From Lichenostomus cassidix (taxonomy: Eukaryota > Chordata > Aves > Passeriformes > Meliphagidae): DNA of 64,000 nucleotides. How positions within the stretch are numbered: position 1 is the stretch's first letter; the number at the start of each line of letters is the position of its first letter. The notes under the pieces were generated by a model. The model was not told the DNA's origin. It was given only the letters and a program-made list of their open reading frames with translations, and searched no databases. Both the position numbers and the translations under genes were made by a program. The stretch spans positions 12,886,501 through 12,950,500 of the forward strand of contig CM039193.1 of assembly GCA_008360975.2 (NCBI GenBank), in the 5' to 3' direction. Below, piece by piece: positions 1-11,683 of the stretch.

Positions 1-1486
1 GGTCATTAGCAGAGAAATTGGTTGAGTAATAAAAAAATTGGTTGATCAAAGATAAGAGAAAAAGCAGGGTGTAAAACATGAAGCCAATGAGATCACTAAC
101 GTTGCAGAAGGCAGGTACAATATATGAAAATCTTATGAGGAAACCTCGAATGGTGTGTGCATCAAAAATGACACAAAGCTATAAAAACGTTGAAAAAGGT
201 TGTGTGTGCACTCCAGCACAAAACTTGAACTTAGGAAGTAAAATGGCCTCTGAGGAGAGGCTGAGGACAATCGATCACCTGGTGGAACAGACATTGCTTA
301 AAACATAGATGAACTGTTTCACTATTCACCAAGGGGGTGGAGAGAGCGAGGAATGCAAGATATATATTTTGTAAGGGAGAGAGAAAATATAGACTTATGT
401 CAGAACAGGGATCAAGAAATTAGGACATCTGAAGACTGACAAGACTCCAGGGGCTGCTGTACGTGATCCATCCCAGATTTCGGAAGGACATGACGAGGTA
501 AATGTGGGAACCTTCAGTGGATATATTCAAACCTCTCTGGAAAAGTCGAGGTAAGAGGGACTTGGGGAAGCTAACACAGCACTGATATTTGAGAAGGGAC
601 CGAGGAGACATCTATGAAAAATACAGACATGCAGTCGTGACTTTGGCAGGAGAGACCTTCTGGGAAAAACTAAATTACAGGACAGAAAGGCGAACACCTG
701 GAAAGTTACGATTTAATTAAGGACAGTCAGTACAGATTCACACAAAACGAATCGTGCCTAACAAATCAGATTTATTGAGGAAGTGACAGAAAGACCAGGC
801 AAAGGTTAAGCCATGGACATAAGGAAAGCTTTTGATACAGTACTGCAGAAAAGGCTAAGCCTGAAAGGTAAGAAAGAATAAGATGAAGAGTGAACTACAG
901 AGTAGATGGAGCACTGAAAAATGAGGTTAATGGAAAGCATTGTGCGAGAGACACAGCACTCATGCTCCTGCAGCTACCCATGTGTCTGAAATTAGAGTTT
1001 GGAGTAAAACTCTGCTCTACACATAGGTCAAAGAATCCAATTTTGTTTATTCATCTGATTTTTTAAATCTTGTACATTAAGTAAAACAGCTCTCACTACT
1101 TCCATTACGGAAGGAAGGCTCTCATGGAAAGGAGTTCAACTCGTTTCTGAGTTTCAGCAGTTGTCTGGGCCAGCCCTAAGGAGACATTCTATTCCTGTTT
1201 CTGGGGCTATATTTGCTGTCCAGCAAAAATATACAATAGGATGCATGGAGACTGCAAGGGTGATGAGTTTTACCAAAAATACAAAGAGTCTGTTTGTGGT
1301 ATATGCACATGTAAGAAAGAAACAACACAAAACAGTTATAAAATTCTGACTGAAATAAAAGGGTCTATTGTCCTTCCCTTCCTGAGAGCAGTCAGGTGGC
1401 CTCTCTAATGACTACTTAAGCAGTTTCCAGGTACAGTGGAGGGATGCAACAATGTATTCTGACAGGGTTTTAAAAACATCACTTAC
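1..1486 (-). other. CACNA2D3: CACNA2D3 intron after exon G (partial)
   Basis: This is intronic sequence downstream of exon G on the transcript. About two thirds is an ancient CR1-family remnant in the opposite orientation (see its own entry). I see no further exon of the gene and no other gene. The stretch 960-1480 shows nothing distinctive. Confidence 0.85.
400..960 (+). mobile_element. Ancient CR1/L3-like LINE remnant, reverse transcriptase part
   Basis: This is a decayed piece of a CR1-clade non-LTR retrotransposon on the plus strand, antisense to the host gene. Two blocks still read as CR1 reverse transcriptase. From 722, a frame gives FTQNESCLTNQ, resembling the HGFTKNRSCLTNLI block. 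From 813, another gives MDIRKAFDTVLQKRL, resembling VDIVYLDFSKAFDTVLHKRL with a few codons lost. Between about 410 and 690 the sequence resembles the SPGPDGIHP to EVPEDW segment at nucleotide level, with frameshifts. No intact frame remains. Divergence suggests an old insertion; both edges are fuzzy, and 1-400 may also belong to it. Confidence 0.75.
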
Positions 1487-1570
1487 CACATCATCTCTGT
1501 CTTCCCACTCCACCTCAGAAAGATCCACGCTGCTGTAGTTGGGCTTTCTTCGTTTCTTCCCCTCTTCATA
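1487..1570 (-). CDS. CACNA2D3: CACNA2D3 exon G: basic segment after Cache domain
   Basis: This 84-nt exon encodes 28 residues from YEEGKKRRKPNYSS to EWEDRDDV. It holds a strongly basic patch (KKRRK) followed by an acidic one (DLSEVEWEDRDD), the surface loop after the first Cache domain. The acceptor is tcatcccag/TAT and the donor is GTG/gtaagt. It is phase 0 at both ends. The protein should continue with an LRNAM-type segment, which I did not find in bases 1-1486, so the next exon lies outside the window on the low-coordinate side. Confidence 0.97.
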
Positions 1571-3074
1571 CTGGGATGAAAAATGGTGAAATATTTAGCA
1601 CATCCTGTTTTATTTTCACAATGATTTTTGTACCAGAAGATTTAAGAAATTTGCTGACTGCATGCAATATACTTAGCAGTAGGCAGCTTAATTCATACAA
1701 AGTGCACCAGATTGCTGCATAAATGTTCCCTGCAAATTAAAAATCTACATCTCATGATTATATGATCTCTTGCCATGATGCTGAGCTTTTCTTGATGGAC
1801 ACACAGGGAGGTCAAACTCAGCAGTTGTACCTTCTTCTCCCCATATGGAAAATACATGAGACCTTGGATCTTGGAGTTTATGTTAAATATCTCCAACTGG
1901 CTCTTTCAGCTGTACAGGAAGTTATATTTACTGTAATCTTATCAACAAAATGTTTACCCATTTCACTTTAAACAAGATAAGATGCGAGTCTTGGGAAGTA
2001 TGGTGTTAACATTTGCTGATACTTCATTTTATCTACAACTTGGTGGGGAAAAGTAATATACTAATAATGATAATGTAGGGGGTTTATCACTACTCACTGT
2101 TATGCTGTAAATCGCACATTTAAAATAAACATTCTTGTGACAAATTAATTTGACATCGAGGTGTTTATAACATGGGAAATTCTGCCCTCTGCTGAACATT
2201 CCAAACCAGCCTACTATTAAGAGTAACCACACAAACCGGGCTCAGTGGAAGAAAGAAGAATTTAGGAAGACCTGTGAATAAAGAACCTGACTGCTGCATA
2301 AATAAAACTAGGAGACTAAATTTGAAAAAAAAAAAAATCAGTTTGGGAGAGGATTGGAATAATCTGAAATCTGGTCTTTTATCTTTTAAGAGAAACCACA
2401 AATCTTTTTAATAGAGGATGACAGGAGACATTGGGATGCTGTGAAATATCCCCAAATTGCTTTTGTGACTCCTCAGCAGCATCACAGAAGGATACAAAAG
2501 GTACCTGTAAGGCAGCATATATGGCTGATTCTCCTCCCTCAGGCAACCAACTACACCATAAACCAAACCTGTCAGTGTTTGAGACAAGCAATTCATCACC
2601 ACAGCCAGTGGTGCAGGGACTTTCAATCACCTTCTGCACATTACAGAAACACCAAGGGAAAGCCTTGCTCTCTGAGCATTAAGAAGGTTATTCCCATCCT
2701 GTCTTTTTCCTCTCTGAATTAAAATTTCTCATATAAATCCCACAGTTGCTTTCCTAGAGCACAATACTTAAAAAAGGGAAAACAAAAGCTTCCTGAACAG
2801 CAAACTTTTAAAACTATTGACTACAACATCATAATCACAAAGATTTTGATATACTGGTAGCACTGTAAACTTTCTCCTAGCACAGGCTTCACTTACCTTC
2901 CTTAATTTTTGCTCATTAAAAATTGGATACTCCGATTTTTTCCACAGACAGTACTTTTGGAAAATTCTGTGGGATAAAACCCTGAGTCAATTCTCATTCT
3001 TTTGAATAAAAAATCCCAGCAATTCTGTTCTAAGAAGTGATGCAGATGCAATTGGAAAGTATTTTCCTGTGCTT

Positions 3075-3132
3075 TTCTTGCCCTCTGCTAAAATCCACTA
3101 TTCTTGCCCTCTGCTAAAATCCACTATTCTTG
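3075..3132. repeat. 26-bp tandem repeat, 2.2 copies
   Basis: A 26-bp unit beginning TTCTTGCCCTCTGCTAAAAT occurs at 3075 and 3101, and a third partial copy begins at 3127. The two full copies are identical. It looks like a recent local duplication inside the intron. Confidence 0.95.
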
Positions 3133-6013
3133 TAACAAGGTTGTCTTCTCATCTACTGCTACTCAACAGATGGGTAGAGAGATGTAAAGAACTTCTGCTT
3201 GCAGCACGTGTCATCCACCAGACTTTGAATTCAGGCAGTTCAGTTCTACAATTAATTCTTGCTACATGACAGCTCTGATAGCCAGAGAGATAACTATACC
3301 CAAATACTGAAGTACAAAATTTGCAGCCAATATTATTAAATCTCACAAGAATAACATATGAGAGGATAACATCCCATTTATTACCAGGGCTTGGTTTTTG
3401 TAGCTGTGTTTTGCAAGCCTTTCATTATGGCTGCAGCTACATCAATATTATCTTTAATCTTTACAGGGAGTAACTACATCTATTCTCTGTGGCTGCACCA
3501 ATTAACTGAATAAATCTTTGATCTGATTTAGTCATTCTAGTATAGCAATGGTTACAGTCAAGCTCTCAAATACTGAGAGCTGAACAGTGTTACAGAGACA
3601 CTAGCTGGGATCATTTGAGTTGAGCAAGCAGCTCCTGTACTGATTCCAATGTTTAATTACATCCTCCCTCACAGATGTTGAAGAGCTTCTGGGCTATACT
3701 GCATGCTCAGATATGTGCAAATCTGTACTTAGGCCAAGAGAAGTTGATCTTGTGCGTCTGACAGCAGAAGTAAGCTTCAAACCTAAGGCAAACCATTTGC
3801 ATTGTACTGATTATGGGATTTGTATTTATTTAATCATATAGTTTCCACACCTTGCACTCAGAGGGCAAAAACCGAAAGCAAACAATTTAGGATCTGGACA
3901 AAACATCCAAAGCTCTTCAGAAAAGAATCAGAAGCATTCATGTCTTAAAAGTTCATATAAGAAGATACAAAGAGTGCAATGGTCTAGGAAGAGTTCAGCT
4001 CTATAAGCATTCAAAGGAACTGAAAGTGCACTAAAATGCATTTAGGACAGGAACTAATAGGGTACTGAGATGTGTAACCCCTTATTCAGCAATTACACTT
4101 TAGGGGCTACTGTTTAATTGCCTACAGAGGAATTCAATAAGTAAAGAATAGATTTATGTTATACTTCAGAAAAGGACAGCAGAGAAAACAAAACCAACTT
4201 GCAGGAAGGATGGGATACAAAATTTATTCCTATATAATCTTCATGAAGATATCACCTTATTCCCAGCAGTAAATTTACATTATGCTTATGTAACCAGGGC
4301 ATCAAACATCAATACAAGCAGATCAGATGTAAAATACTTCGTAATATTGATGTTGAAATGCCCATTCTTCTCTAGCTTCTTTCTAGTTTTATTGCTTAAC
4401 TAATTTCTTACTAAAAGTTATTCATGGACACTGAAGCAAGTTTCCAGTTTTTAAAAATATCATTCATCTATATCTTCTTCTCTGGTAGCAAACCTAATCT
4501 AACCTTTTATCTCTGAGGCTCCTGGGTAAAGTATAAAATACTGATTGAAGCCTGAAGCCAAACCCATCTGCAAGATTACTATAAAGCATTGAAAAATATC
4601 ATTAAGGGACCCATTGGGAAAGATAGAAACTAGGAATTCTACCAAATTACTCTGATTTAAAAGTACAGGAGAAAAAGAGCTCAATTTAAAATGCATGCTG
4701 TTAATCTTTGGCTAGTATAAAATATGTGATGATGTTATATACCAGTTAACCCCTGGGAGGGAAAAAAAATGATACTGAAAAGTGTTAAATATCTGGACCT
4801 CAAAAGAGGAAATTTTTGGTACACTCAAAACTACAGGATGGTTCTAACATATTGTTGTTTGTAAGAAAAACACATTATTTGGTTTTTTCATCAAAATGAG
4901 ATTTATCTTACCCAGTATCTTTCGTCTGAGACTGGGCCAAACTCTTAAAGCATTGGGTGATTCAAACAACGTGTGACGTGTGTTGCCTAAAGACTGAACC
5001 ACATTTTTTCACCACCCTGTACACAACCATTTACATGTGCCATTATTAAACCCTTTGCTTTGATTTTTTTTTTTTTTAACACAAGCAGTCCCAAACCATC
5101 TGCATCGAATATGAGCAGCCACGTGTTTATAGAGTCAGAGTGGAGCAATCTGATCAAGGACAGAGCGAGCTGCCTCTTAACAGCTGCAATCTTGGGTCTA
5201 AGGTGCTTGGAATTTCTCAGGCGTGCTCCATCTGCACCACGGGGAGGTAGGAGAGGGGAAGTTGCTGTGATAGCAGCCTTGGAGACATCTCTAGATTTTA
5301 GTGAACTTTCCTAGACACAACGTGGAACTATCTGAGAAAATATTATAGTAAGAAAGTACCTGCAAAAACCAGCCAAAACCTAGAGAGGTAAAATAATTTC
5401 CAGGGATAGTTCTTTGATGAACGACTAATGTGTTTAAAAGTAAGGAATGAGGTACTGAAAATGCTCCTCAAATTTTAAAACATGGCATCATTCCATGAAG
5501 TTTGATCTCTTTGAATTAGTACTTCAAAATTTGGATAATGTGCTCATCTTATCAGGCTTTAAGAATAACCCTTTTTTCTTTTGTTTAGAGGTGACAAATG
5601 AACATATGCAAATATGTTTTGCTGAGCTTGAATTCTACATAATAAAATACACAATATAATTGTACCTATAACTGTAACTGGTATTAAGCCATCCTGCAAA
5701 GGTATTCTTATTCCAAAGTCTGATAGGAAATCTTGAATGAACAAATGTCAGAGAAGAAGCATAATTAACTAATAATTAACAGCACATTCCCTTCTCTAAG
5801 GCTGTGCACACTAAATTTACCACTTATTTATTCTCTGGGGTAAATTTGTCATGCAAAGCCTGCAGCTCTTGGGGTGGAAACTGCATTGGACTTGACTTCC
5901 CATGGCCAATGCAGCATGCAAGACCTTCAGCAGCCCTACCAGCACAAGCTGCTGCTCTGTCCCACTGCAGGGACTGTGCAAGGAGAAAGTGGGATTTAAA
6001 ACAAAAAGAAAAC

Positions 6014-6058
6014 CACACCACCCCCCCCCAAAACAACAAACAAACCAACCAACAATAA
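6014..6058. repeat. A/C-rich low-complexity tract
   Basis: A run of C followed by A/C-only sequence (CAAAACAACAAACAAACCAACCAAC) and then AATAATA. Strand asymmetry is strong: almost no G or T in the core. Confidence 0.9.
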
Positions 6059-8769
6059 TAGTGAAAAATCCCCTTCACTGCTTCACCCGCTTATAACCAG
6101 ATAATATGACATCACCCTCAGTGTCTGAGCTTTCATTCACCTCATGCTACTTAGCCCCAAACCATTCTGCCCAGGGATACATGTGAAGCAGCATCTTAAT
6201 CTAAATCACTACTGCTTGGCCTTTAAGCGCTTTATTTCATTTGGAATGCTTTTTTTCCCACTCACATGATCCTGGTTTGTTATTTGTGATATTTTATTTC
6301 ATGGTTTGCATCTAGTTTGCAACCTCAAATGATCTCTTATTGATTTGCACTTAGCCTTGAATGTGAAGAACACTAATAGGTGTGCAGTCAAAAACCAAAG
6401 TTTCTTTCTATAGAAACCTCCTTAGTTTAACATTAAAAAAGGTAATACCTTGATTCTCTCAGGAGAAACAGGAAAAACAACTTCCCTCTCCAAAGACAGA
6501 TTTGCATGACCTTATTTAAGATGTTAATCCAGAAGTTCCTAGGTTATGGTTGGTAGTAAAAACCAATTATTTTGGGTTGATTCTCCATGCCAGATGGCAG
6601 TGAAAATTTGCCACACTATAACGTTTGCAGAAATACTGCAGAGGAAAGCTGACAACAGGAGCCACCATGTCATTTGCTAGGGAAAAAAGATAATAATGCA
6701 ATTTTAAGTTTCCAGGCAGAGAAGGAATAGGAGTCATGTGCCATGTCATGTACACAGGAGAACCCTCTAGCAAAACAATAAAAGAAAATAGTTCTTGTGT
6801 CACATGTATTTAACTAACTCAGTCTACTTACCCTACTAATGTGTGCTTGCTTTTCAAATGGTGCAGTAATCCTTAAAATGATAAAGCAATATGGAAATAT
6901 ACAGGGTGAAGTAGAAGTCAACACAAAAAAACAGCTTTAAGTGCCACACCTTGAGCCTGGCCAAGGAGTTCATGGGCTGAGCTCACGTTCTCAGGTGGAT
7001 TGCAGTCAATTATCACAGCAACATGGATGTGATTTACTCACTGAAGAAAACAACCCCTCTATTTGGGATTTTATTTGCATTCTCGGGATTTATCATTTGG
7101 GATTATGTAAAACTGGCAGCTGCTTATAATTATTTGGGGTTTGAGTAGAAATAATTAAAAACATCTGCCTTTATCTTAATACTACCAGACTTAAACCCAT
7201 GAGCTCAGTTATACCTAACTTCAAAGCTGAAAGCAAAGAATAAAAGAAAGCTTCACATATTGCTAACAAATTTTCAGTGATTCATTTATATGTACAACCA
7301 GTTATTCAACAGCCTTCAAACCTTTAATTATCTTTTAAATATATGTAATTTTGCACTTCTAATTAGATAGCAATTTAATGCTCTCGCAGGGATTCAGATG
7401 GGCTGTCTTTTTTGAAATGTAAACTCCAATAGGAATAATCATTGGCATTCAAGTGATTGAATTCTTCAGTTATTTAAATGAACGTGAGGCATTTACACTG
7501 TTCAAATCATTTAAATATTCTGCTGTCAGCTACAGCTGTAGAGTTTTATGGAGTCAATGAATAAAGCAAGGGTAAGTGTAGGTTATCTTACGTTCCAGGC
7601 GGGACTCCCCAGAGAGGAATGAGATTTGCTGCTTCTGAAAGGCTAACACTGCTTAAGTGGGGCATTAATGTTTCCCCTGACACTTGGATTTCTCTGGTTT
7701 TCTATATTAGGAGAAACAAATTTTCCCAGAATTTACAGCCACAAATACTTAATACTGATGTAGGATCTTCAAACGCTCCAGGTCCTTTAGCCTTGTACAA
7801 CACGTGGTGACAGTCCACATTCTAAGGCTGAAATGGTAACTAACTCAAGCCCCTAAACCACCTATTTTGGTGAGGGCATTGCAATATTATACACAGGCTT
7901 TGATACATAGGTGCAACTTTTTCAATCAAGACTGATCAAAGTAAAGCTGTGCATCCTTGTGTAGACAGCAATGCATCAATTCAATCAATTTGCAATGATA
8001 AGAGCATTCACAAATAGCCATTCATAAACCCCCATTACAAGCCTTCCAGAGCTTGCAATGGGAGTAAGAATAAATGTCTCAATCTTCTCAGAGACAGAGG
8101 ATTTTGAATTAAACCCAGAAATATGACCAAATCTTTAGTAATCAGGGATGTTACTAGATTAATTAATAAATCAGAACATATTTTTAAACCTAGATTTATT
8201 TTAAAATGTTAGAATGTGAATAAAATAAGACATTTTATTCAAGAACATATGCATTTCTCTTTAAATGTATATTTTCTTTAATTAAGAAACTCAGGCTCCT
8301 TGTTCAGGAACTTTGAGTATTCTACCCTAAATTAACCTAGTAATTACTGAGAAAAAACCCAACCCAGTTCCACTCCCCGAACAAAAATACAAATCCTGTT
8401 GCTAACTATGAATCAAAAAAGCCATGTACTTCACAAAAACTGGTAGTAATCTTGCTATTATTCATTGAAAACCACAAAACATTAGGGCCGAGAGGCCAGA
8501 GCACAAATCCCAAACTCCAGGTAAGGTTCACAACGGTGTTGATCTGTGCCAGTGGCAGACACTCATCTTCCAGTGACATTCCTAATTTCCCTGTGATCCC
8601 ACTGCAGTTCCCTAGGAAAGCAGTTTTCCTCTGGCACCAACCTGGAACAGACTGCACAGTGACAGTGGCACTAATGAGCAATCAGCCACAATTAATGTGG
8701 TGGTTGTTTTCAAGGGCAGAGAAAAGGTACCTATCACTCGTTTCTTATTCTTCCTTTACATTCAGTAAA

Positions 8770-8806
8770 GTTTTTGGTTTGGTTTTTTTTTTTGGGTTTT
8801 CTTTTG
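8770..8806. repeat. G/T-rich low-complexity tract
   Basis: T-rich stretch broken by G pairs and triplets (TTTTTGGTTTGG, then a T run, then GGGTTTTC). One of several G/T tracts of this style on the plus strand of the window. Confidence 0.9.
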
Positions 8807-9097
8807 GCAAACTGTAACATCACCATCATGACCTATTTCCATTTTAGAATTCAACGATGTAACACCTGGCACAGCACAAGGGTTAAGAGGCTCCTGAAAA
8901 GCTGGAGATTAAACCCACCATGATCACAGCTGAAGAAAACTGTCCTCATGTCCACATTTCAACATGGGTAAGGAGCTTCAGAAACCAAGTTAAGAGTTAT
9001 CTCGCAATTCATTTTTGAACTCCCAAACAATTTATTTTTTTTTACTAACAGTAGGTCGTGGTTTTCAATGGAAGACAAAAGTCAAAACTACATCATA

Positions 9098-9119
9098 CAC
9101 CTGAAAATATTTTCAGGTG
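9098..9119. repeat. 22-bp perfect palindrome with two E-boxes
   Basis: The 11-base arm CACCTGAAAAT is followed at once, without a spacer, by its exact reverse complement. Each arm ends in a CACCTG/CAGGTG E-box of the type bound by ZEB/SNAI or E-proteins, and the centre is AAAATATTTT. It lies about 150 bp from the CpG-rich patch at 9232-9345. Confidence 0.95.
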
Positions 9120-9269
9120 GAAAATAAAATACATTCTGTATTAATATTGACTTTTAGTCAAATTCAGCGTATAGGAACATTCTGACCCAGAAGTACTTTT
9201 TAAAAACTATTTAAATACAAAAGTATTTTTGCCCTCAGCGCCTCTCCCCTCGGGCCCTGGCGGAGCTGC

Positions 9270-9284
9270 GGCGCCACCTGCTGG
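9270..9284 (-). promoter_or_regulatory. CTCF-like core motif, perfect consensus
   Basis: Read on the minus strand the 15-mer is CCAGCAGGTGGCGCC, which fits the core consensus CCASYAGRKGGCRSY at every position. It sits in a CpG-rich context. A second, weaker copy lies at 9327-9341 on the same strand. Binding itself is not shown by sequence. Confidence 0.6.
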
Positions 9285-9326
9285 GCACGGCGGGGCAGTG
9301 CAGCCCCGGCACACCTGAGGGAGCAG

Positions 9327-9341
9327 AGCGACGCCTGCTGG
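9327..9341 (-). promoter_or_regulatory. CTCF-like motif, weaker second copy
   Basis: Read on the minus strand this is CCAGCAGGCGTCGCT, which differs from the core consensus at two positions (C for K, T for the second G of GGC). It is 57 bp from the perfect match and in the same orientation. Confidence 0.35.
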
Positions 9342-11608
9342 CCGAGAGTAATTCCCCAGCGATCAATCATTCCTAAAGGCTTTTAGGGATCGCAACCAAA
9401 AGGGTCTTTCTGGTCGCTCTGTGGGACACTGACTGCTCCCAGCCAGCCTGGGGTCTGGGGGCTGTTCCAGCAGCAAACACAAGCCCTGTGAGCCCTCTGA
9501 GGGCTTAGGGAGCTCCTCCTCTCCTGCTGCAAGCTGTGAGCACCCAGCCTGTCATCTTCGCCAAAAACCGAGTTGATTCACAAAACCAGCAGAAGGAACA
9601 AGAGGCTAAGTCTCCAAGAAAAGCATTTTTAACGATGAACCCAACAGAATAATCAGCACAAGACTGTGGCCAGCACGATGATTGCACACACTGCTCAGTG
9701 TTAGATAAAAATCTGGTGCAGCAGGAAGCATTGTGGCCTGTTTGCTATCTGCCTCTCTGCTCTGTGATTGTCCCACAAGACAATGCCTTAAAAAGCACTA
9801 CAGCAGCTTCAGAACTAATAGACATGGGGTTAGGAACTCGGGAATTCAGTAATATTCTAGTTTTACGTCACTGCCAGAAAATATAATAACAGGATAAACC
9901 AGTGAGGATCAAGTCAGTAATCAATGAAACTCACATGTAACTCTAAGACAGAAATCATTTTAGATAGTATCTTTAGTGAATTATCTAATTCCACATCTAC
10001 AGGCCTACATTCACATAGTTATTGTCACAAATTTCATGGAATGTTACACTGGTATCAGGATTTAGATATTAAACTGCAATATTAAACTGAGGGCCCTGGC
10101 CAGCAATCACTTCACTCTCAAAAACTCCACTGAAGTCAACACAAGACTCTCATTACCCACCTCTGACAGAACCCAGAGGTAAAAATGACTCTTCCAAAAA
10201 ACCAAAATGAGCAGACCATGAATACATCACAATGAGTTCCCCTAGCTGACAGCTTATGGGCTACTGCCCAATATTTTGATTTTAAAGAGAGAGTCTGTTG
10301 TATAAGGCAATGAAGAAAGTGCCTTCAGGATGTACATTTGGAGAGGCATAGTAACAGCAAACCACCTTCTGCCTCACTGAAGCAGAACATCAGAAATTAG
10401 GAAGAGGGTAACATCCTCTGCCAGCCTAACTTAAAGCTACCCACTGTTCCTTCGTTATCTTCTGTTTTTTTGAAATGTCTATTATATAATGAATAAATAC
10501 TAATAGTTTTGAAATAAGTAATTTTTGAGAAGAGAAGGGGATACTACAGCAGGGACATGAGTTATCAAACTCATTTAATGCAGAGAGAGAACTTGCAAAT
10601 ATAATCCTATGGCTTGCAAACCTGGGATATCAGATTCACCCATTGAAGCACCCTTGTTGCACATTTCATAAACTCTACCCCAGTTAAAAACTAAATGGGG
10701 AAGCAGCAAGTACAAATACAAATTTTAATTTAGTGTGTAATTCCTTGCCCAAATCTTAGAAAGACAAACTCTTTTGCTGGATGAACACTTCAGATATGCT
10801 AATGACTTCATAAACCATGCTTGTCAATAATTTAATTTTCAAATTAAATTATCCACCCAGTTAATATTACTCTTTTCTACAGAAATACTGGTGAAATGGG
10901 ACATTGCCTGAATGGAGTGCCTGCATGAGAACCACATGTGGCAGCCATGTGGATACAGCAGTGGAAATATTAATGCCAATGCTCTGCTAGGAGTCAGCAG
11001 TGATGGAACACTTGGAAGGGCTGTTCCTAAACAATGATGCAACCAGGAATGTCCCAGCCCTCTGGGGTGCTAACTTGATAAACATTTGCGGAACAGTAAC
11101 TTTATTTTTCTTGCTGTGATTAATGCAAACAAGATGATAAGGGAAACTAAAGGTAAAATTTGCTGCTATTTCTCTTTTAGTACAGAAAATCCCTAGTGTT
11201 CCTGTTTTGCTTAAAAATATGCTTTATTGAAATTTCTGCACATATATTAAATTAACTTTAACACTTTAGCATGACAAATAGGGGTTATTACACAGCACTA
11301 GAGCATTCCAACATTCCATTTCAATGTAAAATGAACATAATTACAGCAATTTTTGGCTTTGCTATTTTGCAGTAATGGAGGTCTGCATCTTTTGCAGAAG
11401 CAACTTGTACATTTATATTCCTTGGGGTTTTTTCATGCTAAGTGTTGCTTCCAGAGGTAAATTTACCAAGGACTATGATGTGTTATGAAGCAATATAAAG
11501 TAATGGGTCTATTTTATTTAATTTTTTAATGAACAATATTAGCACTAAGAAAAAAGCAAATGCAACACATATAGATAAATAAAATAGATCAAAACATAGC
11601 ATTCTTAC

Positions 11609-11683
11609 CAAAGGCCTAAGTTCTGGGTGAGTCAAAATATATCCATTGTTTGTAATTGCAAAAGCATATCCATGGATACCCAA
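11609..11683 (-). CDS. CACNA2D3: CACNA2D3 exon F: Cache domain C-terminal half
   Basis: This 75-nt exon encodes 25 residues from [13 protein letters not shown] to [26 protein letters not shown] is the signature hairpin of the Cache fold: a hydrophobic strand, an Asn/Gly turn, then a strand ending in His-Pro. The acceptor is atttacag/TTG and the donor is TTG/gtaaga. It is phase 0 at both ends. From memory the mammalian sequence has Leu rather than Pro near the end (ELRLL), so RPL may be a lineage difference; this was not checked by alignment. A 10-kb intron follows. Confidence 0.97.

Larger units (their letters stand above)
9232..9345. promoter_or_regulatory. Short CpG-rich patch within AT-rich intron
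   Basis: About ten CpG dinucleotides in roughly 110 bp, in a window otherwise almost free of CpG. It is too short for a classical CpG island and has no TATA box or obvious first exon. It contains two same-strand CTCF-like motifs. It may be an unmethylated protein-bound site, a small insulator or enhancer element, or a fragment of an unrecognised repeat. Confidence 0.55.
1571..11608 (-). other. CACNA2D3: CACNA2D3 intron F-G
   Basis: A 10,038-bp GT-AG intron. It contains a 26-bp tandem repeat (3075-3132), a T14 run (5064-5077), a C/A-rich tract (6014-6058), a T/G-rich tract (8770-8806), a 22-bp perfect palindrome (9098-9119) and a CpG-rich patch with CTCF-like sites (9232-9345). I see no open frame with recognisable homology and no clear interspersed repeat elsewhere in it. 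Confidence 0.85.
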
